Positions 44,424 to 57,200 are shown, counted from the first letter of the stretch. The stretch is 64,000 nt of DNA from Anthopleura xanthogrammica (GCA_964019055.1 OZ025212.1:12795391-12859390); one strand, 5' to 3'. Made by a program: numbers and translations. Notes: generated from the sequence alone by a model not told the origin.

Positions 44424-44751
44424 TTAAAGGGGCACTTGGATGAAAATAGATGAAAATTGAAAATGGCTGAAAACTTGGTTAAACTTATCTATATGGCCCC
44501 AATAGTAGCCAAGCAACATATTTTCTTCACAGTCTAAAGTGGCGGATAAGAAATAATCAATTATTTGTGGCATCTAATTTGTTCTTTTAGCTCAGTTTAA
44601 ACCAAAATTTAACAACTGCAAATGCCTTCCAAGCTGAAGTTTTTGCCATTCTGGTTTTCATAATCATGATTGAGTCATATTATCCTCAAATATTTGAAAT
44701 ATTCGGACTTTCAAAAATTGGGGCATTTTCATCCAAGTGACTCTTTTTTAA
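44424..44751. mobile_element. MITE family 1, copy B
   Basis: Same element as 10379-10716: begins TTAAAGGGGCACTTGGATGA and ends ATCCAAGTGACTC...TTAA, with internal 'caacatattttcttcacagt' shared. Confidence 0.8.
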
Positions 44752-44821
44752 CTAAGAGAACACAAAGTTGATAAAAATAAACTTCAGATTAAAAAACGGC
44801 CGGGTGTGAATAGTGCGACAG

Positions 44822-47800
44822 CTATTCAAGTAATGGCTGGCCAGCGGTGACTCCATCTTCTATTGCGCACTCGTCAGTCCCGCGGCGAATTTTGAAATAA
44901 CCTACAAGAAACATGATGAGATTTTAAAATCGATTCTTGTGTGGAAGATCGCATCGTGCTCACCAGGAGCTTTAGGCTGCCTTTACACGGACCTGGTTTC
45001 ATTTAAACACGGTTTCATGAACATTGGAGGAAATAGAAACAAGTTTAGAGCAGATTGCGCAGGACTAAAAAAACCTTTCGGAGGAGGAATAGACAATACC
45101 GTGCATATTACAGTGAGGACACTCGAACCGTGAACACTTTGAGGTTTTTTCATACTTTTTTCTCCTTTATCCCTTGAGTGAATCGATTGGAAATATGATT
45201 TATTTTGAACAATAAGATTATTTGAGTTCAGTGCTTCATTTTCAGAAGGTTTGAAGCAGTAGAAAGTTCATAAAATAAAAAATATAAAAATATCAAGTGT
45301 TCATGGTTCGAGTGTCCTCGCTGTAATTAAGCAGTAATCTCCCGCAATGTTATTTGTTTAAAGGATATCGTTAATTCCGTAACGCGAACTTGCTGTACCG
45401 TTTCCCAGTCCTATACACTGAGAATCTGTTATTTTAACGTTGCAGGGTGTGGACACAATGCGCAAATATAACACATCGTATGTTCACACCTCAGTTATTT
45501 TTTGTGTGTGTTGAACATCGAAAAAACGTCTGAAAAATGCTTTCTTGTTCAAAAGTTTGTGATAGAAAATACGAAAAAACCTCCCCAGTGTCCCCCCTTA
45601 ATTCGAAAACGAGCGCGGTGACCCCCATTTTTTATTTCCTTCTTGAGTTTTGTAGACAAAGTTTGAAGAAAAGTTTATTGGAGGATTTATGGGGTCCCGA
45701 ACCACCTTGAGAGTTGTGTGTTGTATCTAATATTGAACGTAGTGCGTCTGGATACGGGGGTATGTTTAAGGGAGGCAAACCTACCTTGTAATCCCCAGGT
45801 TGGACCCCAGGAATTGGCACAAAGCTGAAAAAAAAATAGATATGCGTTGCTTAGGGACATAGGAGAGATATTTTAAAATGGCGAATATTCATTAAAAACA
45901 AGTCACTTACCCAGTATGGAACACCATTCTCTGTACCCCATCTAAAAAATGCAATAACATGTTGGTGACTATTGAAAATGATGATGATATTGGCGATGTT
46001 AATAATGAATATTAGAAAAAACCTACTAATGGTCTATCACCAATCGAGCCCTGTGATTGGCTGAGCTACTAGGGGTCTATTAGTGATAGACCTCTAGTAG
46101 CGAAAAGCGCCAGTTTTGAAAACCAAAAAATATATATTTAAAGCAAAATCCAAAACTTTTTGCATCCTTTTATTGGACCGATTAGTAGGTTTTTACTAAA
46201 ACAATTAGACCTCTCGCCCTCATGGCCTACGAGTCAATAGCCCATTCGGCCTTCGGCCTCATGGGCTATTGACTCGTAGACCATTCGGACTCGAGGACTA
46301 ATTGTTAAATGATCATTGATGATGACGATGGACTCGAAAAAATCTTTTTAAATAATCCTACAATGCACTGCGCACCAAAAACAATGCAATCCGCCATTTT
46401 CCCTGCCAGGCAAAATGAAATACCATTTAAGTTTAGATGTTTCCCCGGCAACGGCTCTCAGCGGGCAATAATATGTTATCTACCGGGAAATAACAAAACC
46501 GGAAGTGATTTCACCGGAAATCCAACTTTTTCTAAGTTTTCTTAAAATGTTAAATAATTAAAAAATTCGAATATTTTTTTGTGTGTTCTTTGACAGTCGG
46601 TATATAACAAAATACTGTTAAATAGATTATACTGCTGATGACAATATTTATAATGAAAGCAGTTTTAGGTGATGACGATGATTGATAATGGTCAAGATAT
46701 AAAGGATAATGATGATCGATGGTGATGGCCATGATGCATTCTCCCTTACCCAAGAACCTTGATGGCATGGCCTCCAACTTGCTTTCCTGTAGTGTGGATG
46801 TACACTCCCGTCTTGTACGTATAGAAATCTTGATAAACAGTGAAGGCAGCTACAAAAGGAAGATGCAATACTTCATATTTATACACCGTTGGTCTCGCTT
46901 TGATGCAAAGGCCCAGCTACCTTTCAAGATGGCGCAGGGAACTGTAAAGGGGACTATTGGAAGATTTTGGCATATTATCTTGATTTTGTGCTATCGTTGG
47001 GGTGGTTGGGGGACCTCGTTCAAAGCTCCGACCCCCCCCCCCCCCCATGGATCTATCTAGAATCAGAGCCAGCTGACAGATACCTTCAACAGGTCCATTG
47101 GTCATGATCTCCGTTTGCATCGCGGATACCTTAATTAATTAGAAAAAGCAATGCATCAGTTATGAATTCTCTGTTGCTCAGGATTAGCCTCATTTTATAT
47201 GTAGAATATTCATGTCCTCCAGAGAAGGTCCGTGGATTTTCAAAGTGTTTGCGTATTGTTGGAGTTGTGCATTCTTTATTTTACCGTTGGCATTTGTGAA
47301 AGGCTAACCCTATCTGAGTTGATGAGTCTGTAATCAAGAAACACAGCAACATTTTACAAATACAAGAAAGTTTCATTAAACATGCAATATTTTTATATTC
47401 ACCACATCCTGTGTTCAGGCGTTTTTGAGCACTACTCGGGCTTCCTTTGGACGTCCGAGTAAAATATGCTTTTATCGCGGTTTCGCCAAAAAAACTATTA
47501 AGGTCCTAACACAGATACTGCTTGCGTTTTACATAGCTTCTTCTCAAAGGCGCCGCGAAAAATCTATGACTTCCAAAGCTACTAATTTATCACAGGAAGC
47601 CCGAGTGAACGCATGCACGCGTCTAGTTTGGCATGTATTGTTCTTACGTTTCTAGCTGGGATTCTGTAAGCATTCTTGGCATGATAGAACCTGGGTACAC
47701 CAGCACTTCCACTCGGGCACTTCGTGATAGAGCTCCCGTTCAGCCTACACTGATACTGCTTAGCGTAGTAGGGACCGTAGCAGTCCTCTGTTAGGAGACT

Positions 47801-48159
47801 GGAATTGAAACCGTAAACATTTAATAAGTACAGTGTTTAACGGCCGGTAAACCTCTCATTAGCGGTCATTTAAAGTTCTGCAAAGAGGGCTTATGTACAA
47901 ATTTAAACCTCTATTTATCGGCCATTTGACAAAATTCGAAATTGGAATTTTTTGCACTCCTATGCTACTTGAGAATTCCCTGACCGAAGGTGGCCGCTAA
48001 ACAGTAGCAGATATCAGAGTTAAACTTCATTGTCTTAAGATAATCAAGTCGAGGCATTTGGTTCAACATGTGCCGGCATAGAAAAGGACCTAAATGCAGC
48101 TCAATTTTGAGGACAAAACAATAGGTTCCAATCAGGGGCGTAGCGAGGACCTAGGTTCT

Positions 48160-48190
<31 letters not shown>

Positions 48191-50682
48191 CTCCGCCAAA
48201 AATCGCCGAAGCAAAATAAAAAACAAAAAAAACCGCGATATTTACGACGAAATAGGGAATAAAACTTTCTCTACAAAAAGTGGGGGGCGCCAAGTACAAA
48301 AAAAAGAGAGGCCGAAATTATAAAAAAGGGAAAAAAACAAACAATTACCTATTTACCAAAAATTGTTTGGGGGGGGGCACGTGCCTCCCGTTTCCCCCTT
48401 CCTACGCTAGTGGTTCCAATCCTCAGGAGATTGAAATTATATTGTTTTGTCCTCCAAATTGTCAGAGCTACTTTGATGTCACGTGAAGGGGTCTATTGAG
48501 TGGGACTCTAATATCTGCTATTGTGTCGGTAGAGGAGAGGGGTTTATCTTACCCGGTCTTCACCATGTAGTTCCATGCCTTGATTGGCCAGCCTCCCTGA
48601 CATCCAGAGTTATCAGTATCACAGTCGACCAATTGCTGAGCAGAAAGAACTACATAGATTTTGTTATGACTGGCGATGGCAAAACGATCTGCCAGTGTTT
48701 CTGCAGAGGGAAAAAACGACAAAAGATTAAGCGTAGGGTATCGATTTAGGTATCGTTCCAGCGTTTACCAACGTTGCTGGTGTTTAATGGTATTGAACTG
48801 AACATTTGCGGCTAAATCCACAAACCGAGAATCAGTGCAAAGGTTCTATTTATAAAGGGTGGCACAGGGTTACGCATGACGCGTGATTTGGCTTTTTTTG
48901 GACCGTGATTCGTGAAATTCAAAAATATATGTCCGTGATTCGTGAATTTCAGTCTCCCCGTGATGCGTGATCTGCTTATTTTGAAGACCGTGATCCGTGA
49001 AAATTCGTATTACACACTAAATCCTTGTATCAAGGTTATCCATTCATCGTATTTCGTGATTCGTGAATCCATGAAAAATTTGTCCGTGATTCGTGATCGA
49101 TACCCCCCTGTGTCACCCTGTATATACAGCCGGGGGCCCAGCGAGGATCTTCGACCGGGGGGGGGGGGGGAGGCACTCGACGGACAAAAATCGCCGAACT
49201 AAACTACGCTACGCTACTGTCTATATATCTAAACAAGAAAAGAAAAAAACAAAAAAAAACTAGCAAACAAGCATGCAAACACTGAAACGAAGGCAAGCAA
49301 GCAAACAAACAAGGAAACAGGCCGGCAAGTAAGTAAATAAAAATGCTCTTACCTGAGGCTCCAAAAGCCCAGCAACTGCCGCACTGACCCTACAAAGAAA
49401 TGAAATCTCGTGTAAATAAACTGAGAGGAGAGGAGAGACCAGACGCGGGACTATCGATCTGTACCTGGTTTCTAATGGGATGTATTGAACCTGGCCATTG
49501 CTGACGTGAATCGAAAGTATCAGGAATGTTTTCCGCTATTTTGACTCGTCGTTCTTGAGGTGGATTTTCTCGTGGCCACCCACCTTTACTACCAAGCATC
49601 AAAGACGCTTTTTCCAGAGTCAAATTTGCAAACTTTGGGTAGAGAGTTGCTTCCCATCTGAAAAGGAAAAAAAAATCATTAGATGATCAATAAGAAATTC
49701 GTAATTTTTAATTACTACACGGGGTTTCATTACTGAATCGTTTCCGGGCGACGCATGATTTACTGTAATATTAAACTAAACTAGAACTATTCGGTGATTA
49801 ACTTTTAATTTTAATTTTTAGAAATAAACTTATTGCACCTGATCCCTTATACTATAAAAGCAGTTAAGGCTTTTTGAATTTAATTCTTGTTTCATTTTAG
49901 TTCAACGTTTGAAAATTTATCATGAATATTAACATATTTATTTATTCATTGTTCTAAAAAAATAGATTATCAAATAAGGCTAAAGTATTGAATTGTTCTG
50001 CAGACCAAGTAAATCGAAAGCCTATAGAGTGCAAATAATATAACCGTGAAATAGTTAGCTAGCTAACTAATGACTAATTATGTCCTAAGTTCTGCCTCAA
50101 TTTGATTAGTGGAGAAATAAGCGAGCCGTGATGGGTCTTGCACGTGCAAGCATGTTTATTAGTCAAATGATCACCGCTACGCTGCGGTTTTGTAATGCGG
50201 AATTAAAAAAAACAACCGTGATAATTTGAACAAACTTTTATTCCACATTAATCTATCAGTATTACAATTCAAATAGTTGTATCTGCGTCTTGATTTATTG
50301 ACCTGTGTCTTCATTTTTAACTCATTAAACGTCAGAAACACATTCTTTTGTGCACTGAGTCGTTGATCTAGAAAAAGCCCGTGCTCCTGTCATGCCTCGC
50401 TGATTTCCTATGTCTTGCCTAACTAAGCACTAACTATCTCCTATTTCTTGCTATCTATTTCACGGTTATATTATTTGCACTCTAAGATGAATCTTTTACT
50501 CACTATCGTGTAAGAAATATGTCAAAACACATATCTTATATTAACGTACTTGCAGATACTTACCCTACGTTCAAAATATTGACCTTCTTCACAATTTCTT
50601 CTGAGATTACCATCTCCTTTTCGTCTGCAGAGTAACATTTGGCAACTAGGAGAAGAGCTATCAAGAATGATACTCTCAACAT
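44822..50682 (-). CDS. cathepsin B-like cysteine protease without the occluding-loop histidines
   Basis: Ten exons, 50564-50682, 49465-49657, 49353-49389, 48553-48700, 47648-47798, 47084-47129, 46750-46849, 45911-45941, 45785-45824 and 44822-44901, give 945 nt (314 aa) with all phases consistent. The product is a secreted or lysosomal papain-family (C1A) protease. It has a signal peptide (MLRVSFLIALLLVAKCYS) and a cathepsin B-type propeptide (ISEEIVKKVNILNVGW). The mature start region is IPDTFDSRQQWP. The catalytic residues are Cys110 in QCGSCWAF, His259 in GGHAIKVLGWG and Asn279 in NSWGPTWG. NGPVEAAFTVYQDF and the terminal YFKIRRGTDECAIED are cathepsin B-like. Between CQGGWPIKAWNYM and NGPVE the usual Cys-rich occluding loop with its His-His pair is replaced by a shorter stretch (DCYGPYYAKQYQCRLNGSS...). 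Loss of exopeptidase activity is inferred. Confidence 0.93.
45108..45338. mobile_element. MITE with about 33-bp terminal inverted repeats (cathepsin last intron)
   Basis: Left end 'attacagtgaggacactcgaaccgtgaacactt', right end 'aagtgttcatggttcgagtgtcctcgctgtaat'. The AT-rich interior is noncoding. Confidence 0.85.
46011..46308 (+). mobile_element. repeat family 4, copy B
   Basis: Same 298-bp element as 18375-18672 and 63292-63589, in a cathepsin-gene intron. Confidence 0.88.
48086..48498. mobile_element. MITE family 2 copy B split by a poly-G element
   Basis: The arms 'aaatgcagctcaattttgaggacaaaacaataggttccaatc' and 'ggttccaatcctcaggag...ttgtcctccaaattg..agctacttt' belong to the hairpin also seen at 11555-11690 and 59771-59973. 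About 280 bp (48133-48412) of the poly-G family are inserted, with 'ggttccaatc' on both sides as a possible target duplication. Confidence 0.72.
48133..48412. repeat. poly-G repeat family, copy A
   Basis: 'ggggcgtagcgaggacctaggttctggggg(G)ncacctccgccaaaaatcgccgaagcaaaa', then A-rich sequence. Relatives lie at 49130-49220 and 63028-63290. The G run is about 25 long. Confidence 0.75.
48866..49115. repeat. degenerate 'cgtgattcgtgaa' repeats
   Basis: About nine occurrences of GTGATNCGTGA at irregular spacing, in a cathepsin intron, adjoining a second poly-G family fragment (49130-49220). Confidence 0.75.
50026..50487. mobile_element. MITE family 6, copy A (about 30-bp TIRs)
   Basis: The left 'agagtgcaaataatataaccgtgaaatag' is the exact complement of the right 'ctatttcacggttatattatttgcactct'. 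A shorter relative is at 53399-53546. It lies in cathepsin intron 1. Confidence 0.88.
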
Positions 50683-52293
50683 GTTTAGAGCTTAGGAGTT
50701 TAGAGAAAGCGAAAAAAAGATATGAAGCAGTTCAGCGAAGGGTTTCTGAAGCAGAATGACAAACGAACGAAGTGCATCTGGGGGTTTTAGTAAGCGAATT
50801 CCTGAACTCGTGATTTGATCTTCATTGTCTGAAATGACTCGAGGCATGTCATATGATTCGATAGGAAAAATCAAAATGTCATTGTTGTTGACAGATCAGC
50901 CATGTTTCGATAATTAAAGAAAAATCTGGAATTGGCTGGATTGGAGTTGGAAAAAATTTAATGTTATTTGGTAAATATGTAGAATTTATAATTATAATGT
51001 ACATAATAAACAATTATTGGATGAGGTTGAGCATGATATCGTAAATTATCAAGACCAAGGCCGTGTTATCTGCCGAAGCCGTAGGCTGAGGCGGATAAAA
51101 CGGCCGAGGTCTTGATATTTACGATATCATGCGAAAACCGAATTCAATAATTGTTTTATTATACATTTTGTAAACTAAGAATATAAATCTAATTCTGCTT
51201 TCGAAAAAAATAGCAAACGTATTGCCATTTCCATTCTGACCTTTGAACTCGACATGATAAATGTATTATCTGTAGGTAAAACTTACAGATAATACATTTA
51301 TCATGTCGAGTTCACACGATATCAGGAATTGGCTGAAGGCTCTCGGCCAATCAGAAGCGAGATAGTGAGTAAAATGTATAATAATATAAAATATATTAAT
51401 AAGTGCTTTTGACTTGATTTGTATGCAAGCCCAAATGAACAAAAGGAAAAAAATAAACAGTCTCAACTTTTTTTGCAATTTGCATAGATTTGAAATGGTT
51501 TCACAGAAATAAAACAGACATAATTTTAAGATTACAATAGACCTCTCAATAGCTGGGTTTTACTTGACATCATTTCCTGTCTCGTGCGGAATGTTTATCA
51601 GCTGAATCACAAGTTTTCAATAGAATTCTTTCTGGCTGACAGCACATGGTGGTCAGTGTTTGACCACCATTTGGAGCAGATAATGAGATTCAAAGCCTTT
51701 TATCAGCTGATTGAAACCCAGCTATACATCTCTTTACCTTCGTATGCAAATTGCCCATTTCAGACCACATGTCATTCCCTTGAGAAATCTTCTTTTGTTA
51801 AAATATTTACACATGAAAGAATCAACTCCCAAGAATGGCATCATGTGGTCGGCTGAAATTGGCACAACAAACAACGAAGGTAAAGAGGTCTATTTGTTTG
51901 ACCAGGGTGCAAGCAATGTTTTCCCATTTCAGACCACATCTTTCTCTTGAAAATAAGATTCCTTGTTTGAATCTGAAGCATCTATATCCTAACCATTACT
52001 GATAATAAAAAAATATATACTATCAACTATAAACTGAGGACTGAGTAAGCAGAGTGGTTTTAAAAGTGGGTTGTCTGAACAGGTTCCATCTAAAAACATT
52101 CTTCTTCCCTTAAGTAAACAGTGAACTACAATTTTCAGTCAGAAGATCAAAAATAGAACTTGATTCGTTATTCATTTTGATGAACTTTTTAGCTGTAAAA
52201 TAAGGGAATGTCATGTGGCATGGTCTGACAAAAACATACAGTTCCACCCCTCCCCCACCCCCTTGTGTTAGCCCCTCTAAACACTTCTGAGCT
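50683..52293. other. intergenic region between cathepsin-like gene and GEMIN6
   Basis: No gene was seen. It has hairpin DNA at 51030-51132 ('gcatgatatcgtaaat.atcaaga.c.aggccg') and 51247-51315 ('gaactcgacatgataaatgtattatctgta' arms), together probably one palindromic element of about 350 bp. Confidence 0.55.
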
Positions 52294-52821
52294 TCAGTTC
52301 ACATCAGTTAAATTCCTTATGAGTGTCTGTACTCTGTTTAAAACTATTTCATTTGTGCATCGGCAGCAGTCAGCCTCATAAGGAGGATCAATCCACAGGA
52401 CTCCCATAACGCATAAAACACCATCATCTGTTCCTTCTACTGGAATACGATTCTTCTTCAACCATTCTTCGAGCTTAGCTTTCCTTTGAATCAGTTCGTC
52501 CTCGGAGTAAGACTTGCAGTTCGCAGCCTGGAATATGTCTTTGAAATTTGGTTTTTCTAGACGGGAATCGTCTTGATCGATGATGATCGAATTGACGGCG
52601 TGACCCATGAGGAACATCACAGAATCACTGGTCTTGACGAGTACATCTTTCGATAAAATATCTTCTTTCACAGGCAGAACCACGACACAGTAAGTAATAG
52701 GATCAATAGTATAAACCCAGCCAACTATTCTTCTGTTATCACATAGAGTTATAGTTACTTTTTTGTCGACGAATTTTTGAAGAGAAGTTGGAGATAGTTT
52801 GGTGAAGTCATCGGCCGCCAT
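52294..52821 (-). CDS. GEMIN6: GEMIN6, SMN-complex Sm-fold subunit
   Basis: A single-exon frame of 175 aa (human about 167). The N-terminal Sm-like domain reads LQKFVDKKVTITLCDNRRIV then GWVYTIDPITYCVVVLPV and MGHAVNSIIID, matching the vertebrate 'GWVLTTDPVSA..V' and 'IMGHAVQTV' blocks. The C-terminal half has CKSYSEDELIQRKAKLEEWL, KKNRIPVEG, LCVMGVLWIDPPYEADCC and NEIVLNRVQTLI, the Gemin6 hallmark region. Gemin6 pairs with Gemin7 in the SMN complex that loads Sm proteins on snRNAs. The ATG at 52819-52821 follows 'ccaaacaaaatggcggcc', a Kozak-like context. It has no introns, unlike the other genes here. Confidence 0.93.
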   Translation of the reverse strand: MAADDFTKLSPTSLQKFVDKKVTITLCDNRRIVGWVYTIDPITYCVVVLPVKEDILSKDVLVKTSDSVMFLMGHAVNSIIIDQDDSRLEKPNFKDIFQAANCKSYSEDELIQRKAKLEEWLKKNRIPVEGTDDGVLCVMGVLWIDPPYEADCCRCTNEIVLNRVQTLIRNLTDVN

Positions 52822-54235
52822 TTTGTTTGGAGATAGACCCAGTCCCTTTGTGCGCAGTCGGTATTTGGATACGAGACTTTGGCCCCCTCGACCACGCCCT
52901 ATGATAGTGGGGCGGGGGTACAGACCTTAGAAATAGAAATAATACTAAAAATGAAACAATGATAAGGAGAGACAGACAGACCGACAGACAGACAGACAGA
53001 GCAAAGGAGAGAGACAGAATGAGTGAATGAATGAAACTTTATATTAACACGGAATTTCATCAAATTACAAATTTGGCTTCCATGAAAGCCGTTAAATAGA
53101 TAGAAAGACAGACAGACAGACAGAGACCCAGACAGTCAGGCAGACAAACAGACAGTCAGACAGACAGATAGATAGATAAATGAATATATAGATATGTGGA
53201 ATAGGATTTTAATTTATTTTTAAAAGTAGCTAGAGATGGAAGAAGGGGACACCAAAATTGGAAAATAAGAGTTGGGAAGGTAAAAAGAAATGGAAAAAAA
53301 GTAGGATGCAAAAGATATGAAAATATTAAATTCATATTTATATTAGCAACAACAACAATAGGTTTCTGCAAAATTTTATTTTTAACCTAAAATAAAAAAT
53401 AGAGTGCAAACAAAATATCCGTGAAATACAAATTACTAAATAGTACAAAATAGTGCTAGTTAAACAATAGAAAACAATAGAATTTTTACAAAATTGCACT
53501 ATTTAGTATAACTAATGTTTCATGGATATATTGTTTGCACTCTAGTATATTAAAATAATGTTAATAATAGTTTTATTTTGGATTCTTTCAAAATGTTTAA
53601 TTAGGTCTCAGCATAGTTATTTTTCATATACTTATATCATATTACTTGGTTAGTTATTAGTCATATATTAGTTATATATCACGTGGTTATGTGATCTCGG
53701 TATCATTTCAATTGCGTGTAGATAGATATTCATAGCAGTGTAGCTAGTCTGTGTTTAAAGTGCATATAAGGGTTCGCCAGTTTGTATTTAATATGAAAGT
53801 TCTGACCCTAAAAATCACATCAATAATTTTTTTTGGATTCTGTTGCGATTTCATTATTTTTTTGATGGTCAAAGTTGGTAAAACGAAGTAAAAAGCCAAA
53901 AGATCTTGGGAGCCTGGGACTAGTTGCTGGTGATGCCATTTATGGGACTCCTTATGGAGGGCAAGGAGGTTGTTTGTTTTACACATAGTCCTTCTAGTTG
54001 TTGAATAAACCTCCTTTTTGCCAAACTGAGTGGCATGTGTTGCCTGTTATGGTTCAGAATATTTATTGTCATAATTTTATCCTTTCTGACATCTGGGAAT
54101 TCTGAAATAGTACTACTATATTCACCATTTTCAAATGTAGGCCATTGGTTACACAATAGTTAATTAAGATTGGAAACGGTCACTCTGCTCCATAATTTAA
54201 TTTGCATATCTATTAGGAATAAATTATGAGATTCC
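52822..54235. other. intergenic region
   Basis: It contains (GACA)n runs (52970-53005, 53105-53170) and MITE family 6 copy B (53399-53546). Short ORFs at 53744-54156 have no domain signal. Confidence 0.55.
53399..53546. mobile_element. MITE family 6, copy B
   Basis: 'tagagtgcaaacaaaatatccgtgaaata' is opposite 'catggatatattgtttgcactcta', with inner arms 'aaattactaaatagta' and 'actatttagtataact'. Confidence 0.8.
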
Positions 54236-57200
54236 CTAGAAGAAGCAATTGTTGCCAACTCGTTTGGAAAGCTGTCCATCACCCTTAAGCTGTGACATCA
54301 CATCTACCTTGTTGCGGAATTCATCAATATTAACATAACAGCCCTGTGAAAGACATTTATATTGTGTTAGTCTGATCGGCAACTGGATGGTTAAATAAGA
54401 TAGGGTAATAATAATAACTTGTTTTACTCAGTTGCAGGTACATTGTGCATTACAAACAATAAACTTCAATACATAGAAATTGAGTATCATGTCTCTATAT
54501 TTACCAGTAATGTGTGAGAAGGTATTATAATTGATTTAAAAAACTCATGAATATTTAATGAGGAGAGCACAATATTAGGATCAGAATCATCATGGAGGAG
54601 GTTTTAAATCTGATAAAATATCATCTTCATTTCCATAAACTTTAACTAGGATTTTCTCGGCCAAACTTGGTTCATTCGGAAAAAAATCAGTAGAACATGT
54701 GAACATACACCTAGAGGTTTTTTAAGCCGTTTAAAAAACTCACAGATCGTGTTTTATTGGGTCTAAAACCACTCGGCTTCGCCTCATGTTTTAAACCCAA
54801 TAAAACACTCCTGCTTGTATATTAAACAGTAAAAAGCATGCAGTTTTAAATTGAGGGATGAAATTTTATAAAGTTATGAATAAAATGAACTATAAATATT
54901 TTTGATGACAGAAAGAAGCAAGATATACTTGATTTTTTATTCACCTTAAGTTGACGAATGCCACCATTAAGTTCAAATTCTTCACGGCCATGAAGGACTC
55001 GAATATTGTTGAAAGCAACCACTTCGCCTTCATTGAGTTTGAACTTCAACTGCATTACAAAATAATAAAGAGATAATTGTTAGTAACATCAATAAAAAAA
55101 TGTACTGAAATAGATGAATGGATGGATGGATGGATGGATGGATGGATGGATGGATGGATGGATGGATGGATGGATGGATGGATGGATGGATGGATGGATG
55201 GATGGATGGATGGATGGATGGATGGATGGATGGATGGATGGATGGATGGATGGATGGATGGATGGATGGATGGATGGATGGATGGATGGATGGATGGATG
55301 GATGGATGGATGGATGGATGGATGGATGGATGGATGGATGGATGGATGGATGGATGGATGGATGGATGGATGGATGGATGGATGGATGGATGGATGGATG
55401 GATGGATGGATGGATGGATGGATGGATGGATGGATGGATGGATGGATGGATGGATGGATGGATGGATGGATGGATGGATGGATGGATGGATGGATGGATG
55501 GATGGATGGATGGGATAGTAACTTTATTTATCCACGGTGGTTCTATCAAAATTTACAATAAAAGATTACAAATTCTGGTCTACCTAGAAGCTGTGCTAAA
55601 ATATGTACATGAATTAATAAAAACTACAGTATTTATTAAACAATATTAATATCAATATGGTAATTTAAAATAATAATAATTATATATTACTAGCTTTAGT
55701 CGATGCAGAGATCAATATCCTTCAATTTTGACTTGAATTTACTCAGGGACTTCTCTTCTTTTAAAGAATTTGGAAGAGAATTCCATAGTTTGGCTCCCGA
55801 AAAGACAAAGCTTTTCTTATAATAATCTGTTCTTGCACGCGGGATTCGTAAATCAAGTTTTGTTTTGTCTCTCAAACTATAGTGATTTGAGACATTGCTA
55901 TTAGTGAATAGCTCTTTCAAATATGAAGGTGTTTTGCCATTTATGATCTTATGCATCATAATTGCTTTATCTTGGGTTCTCTTTTTGTTTAATGGTGTCC
56001 AGTTAAGCTTCTTGAGTATGTCTTGCGACCTGACAGAGTAAGAGTCACCTGTAATTAAACGAGCAGCTCTATTCTGTAACTTTTGAAGCTTAACTGAAAA
56101 GGACAGATCAATGTCATCCCATACGATGCTACAATACATAAAATAAGGCTCGATTATAGATTTATATAGATTGGTGAGTTGGTCTTGGTTTAAGAACGGC
56201 TGAATGCGTCTTATAATTAGGCATCCTAAATTGCCAGAGACTTTCTTTTTAACACTCTCAATATGAGCAGCCCAGGTTAAATTTTCATCGATGTTCACGC
56301 CAAGACATTTTGTAGTTGATACTTTTTTTAGGGGATTCTCACCAACTGATAATTCTAAATCATCCTCTAGAGTAGCTATACTTTGTCTAGAACCGATAAG
56401 CATATATTCTGATTTAAGTGTATTTAAAGTAAGCTTATTTGTTTGAAGCCAAGAAGCCACATTGCTGATGTCAGAATTCAGTTGGTTTTGTAAATCAGCA
56501 ATGCAGTTACTTGCAGCAGTTAAATTTGTGTCATCAGCATAAAGCCTTGCTTTACTGTGGTCTAAACATTGTGAAAGATCGTTAACATATAGAATAAATA
56601 GAAGTGGACCTAGAATGGTACTTTGAGCAATTCCACAGCGAATGGCCATTATGTCTGATTGAACACCATTAACATAACATGACTGGGATCTTTCGTCCAA
56701 ATAGGAGGAAAACCAAGCAATAGCCTTGTTGTCTAACCCAAAGAAAGTAAGTTTTCTTAAAAGTAGAAAGTGATCTACTGTATCAAATGCCTTCTTTAGA
56801 TAAAGAAGGATGGATGGATGGATGGATTCTTACCAGTAAAGGTGAATTTTCAATCTCATGATTAAATTCCCGATAAGCTTTGTAATATGCTTCTACATCA
56901 TCCTGAAAGATTGTTAATACAATGTGATATAAATAAGTTCAACATACATTCTGATTTATAAAACTTAGATGGGGAGTTGAAAGCAATGTCTCTATATATA
57001 TGAAAACATTATAAAAGTGGTTGTGACTGTGACGTACAGCGTAAAAGCTAGTTACTGCACAGTTTTCAACTTAAATATAATTTATGTAGTTCCTGAGATG
57101 GCCAGCAGGACTCAAACCACATAATTATTTGGTGAGAGGGGAGCACTCTCACCACTACATGTGCTTCCCAGCTGTCATATATTACACTTACCTCATCAAC

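Larger units (their letters stand above)
43193..44821. other. intergenic region between GPCR and cathepsin-like gene
   Basis: No gene was recognised. It contains a hairpin (44264-44388) and MITE family 1 copy B (44424-44751). Confidence 0.55.
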
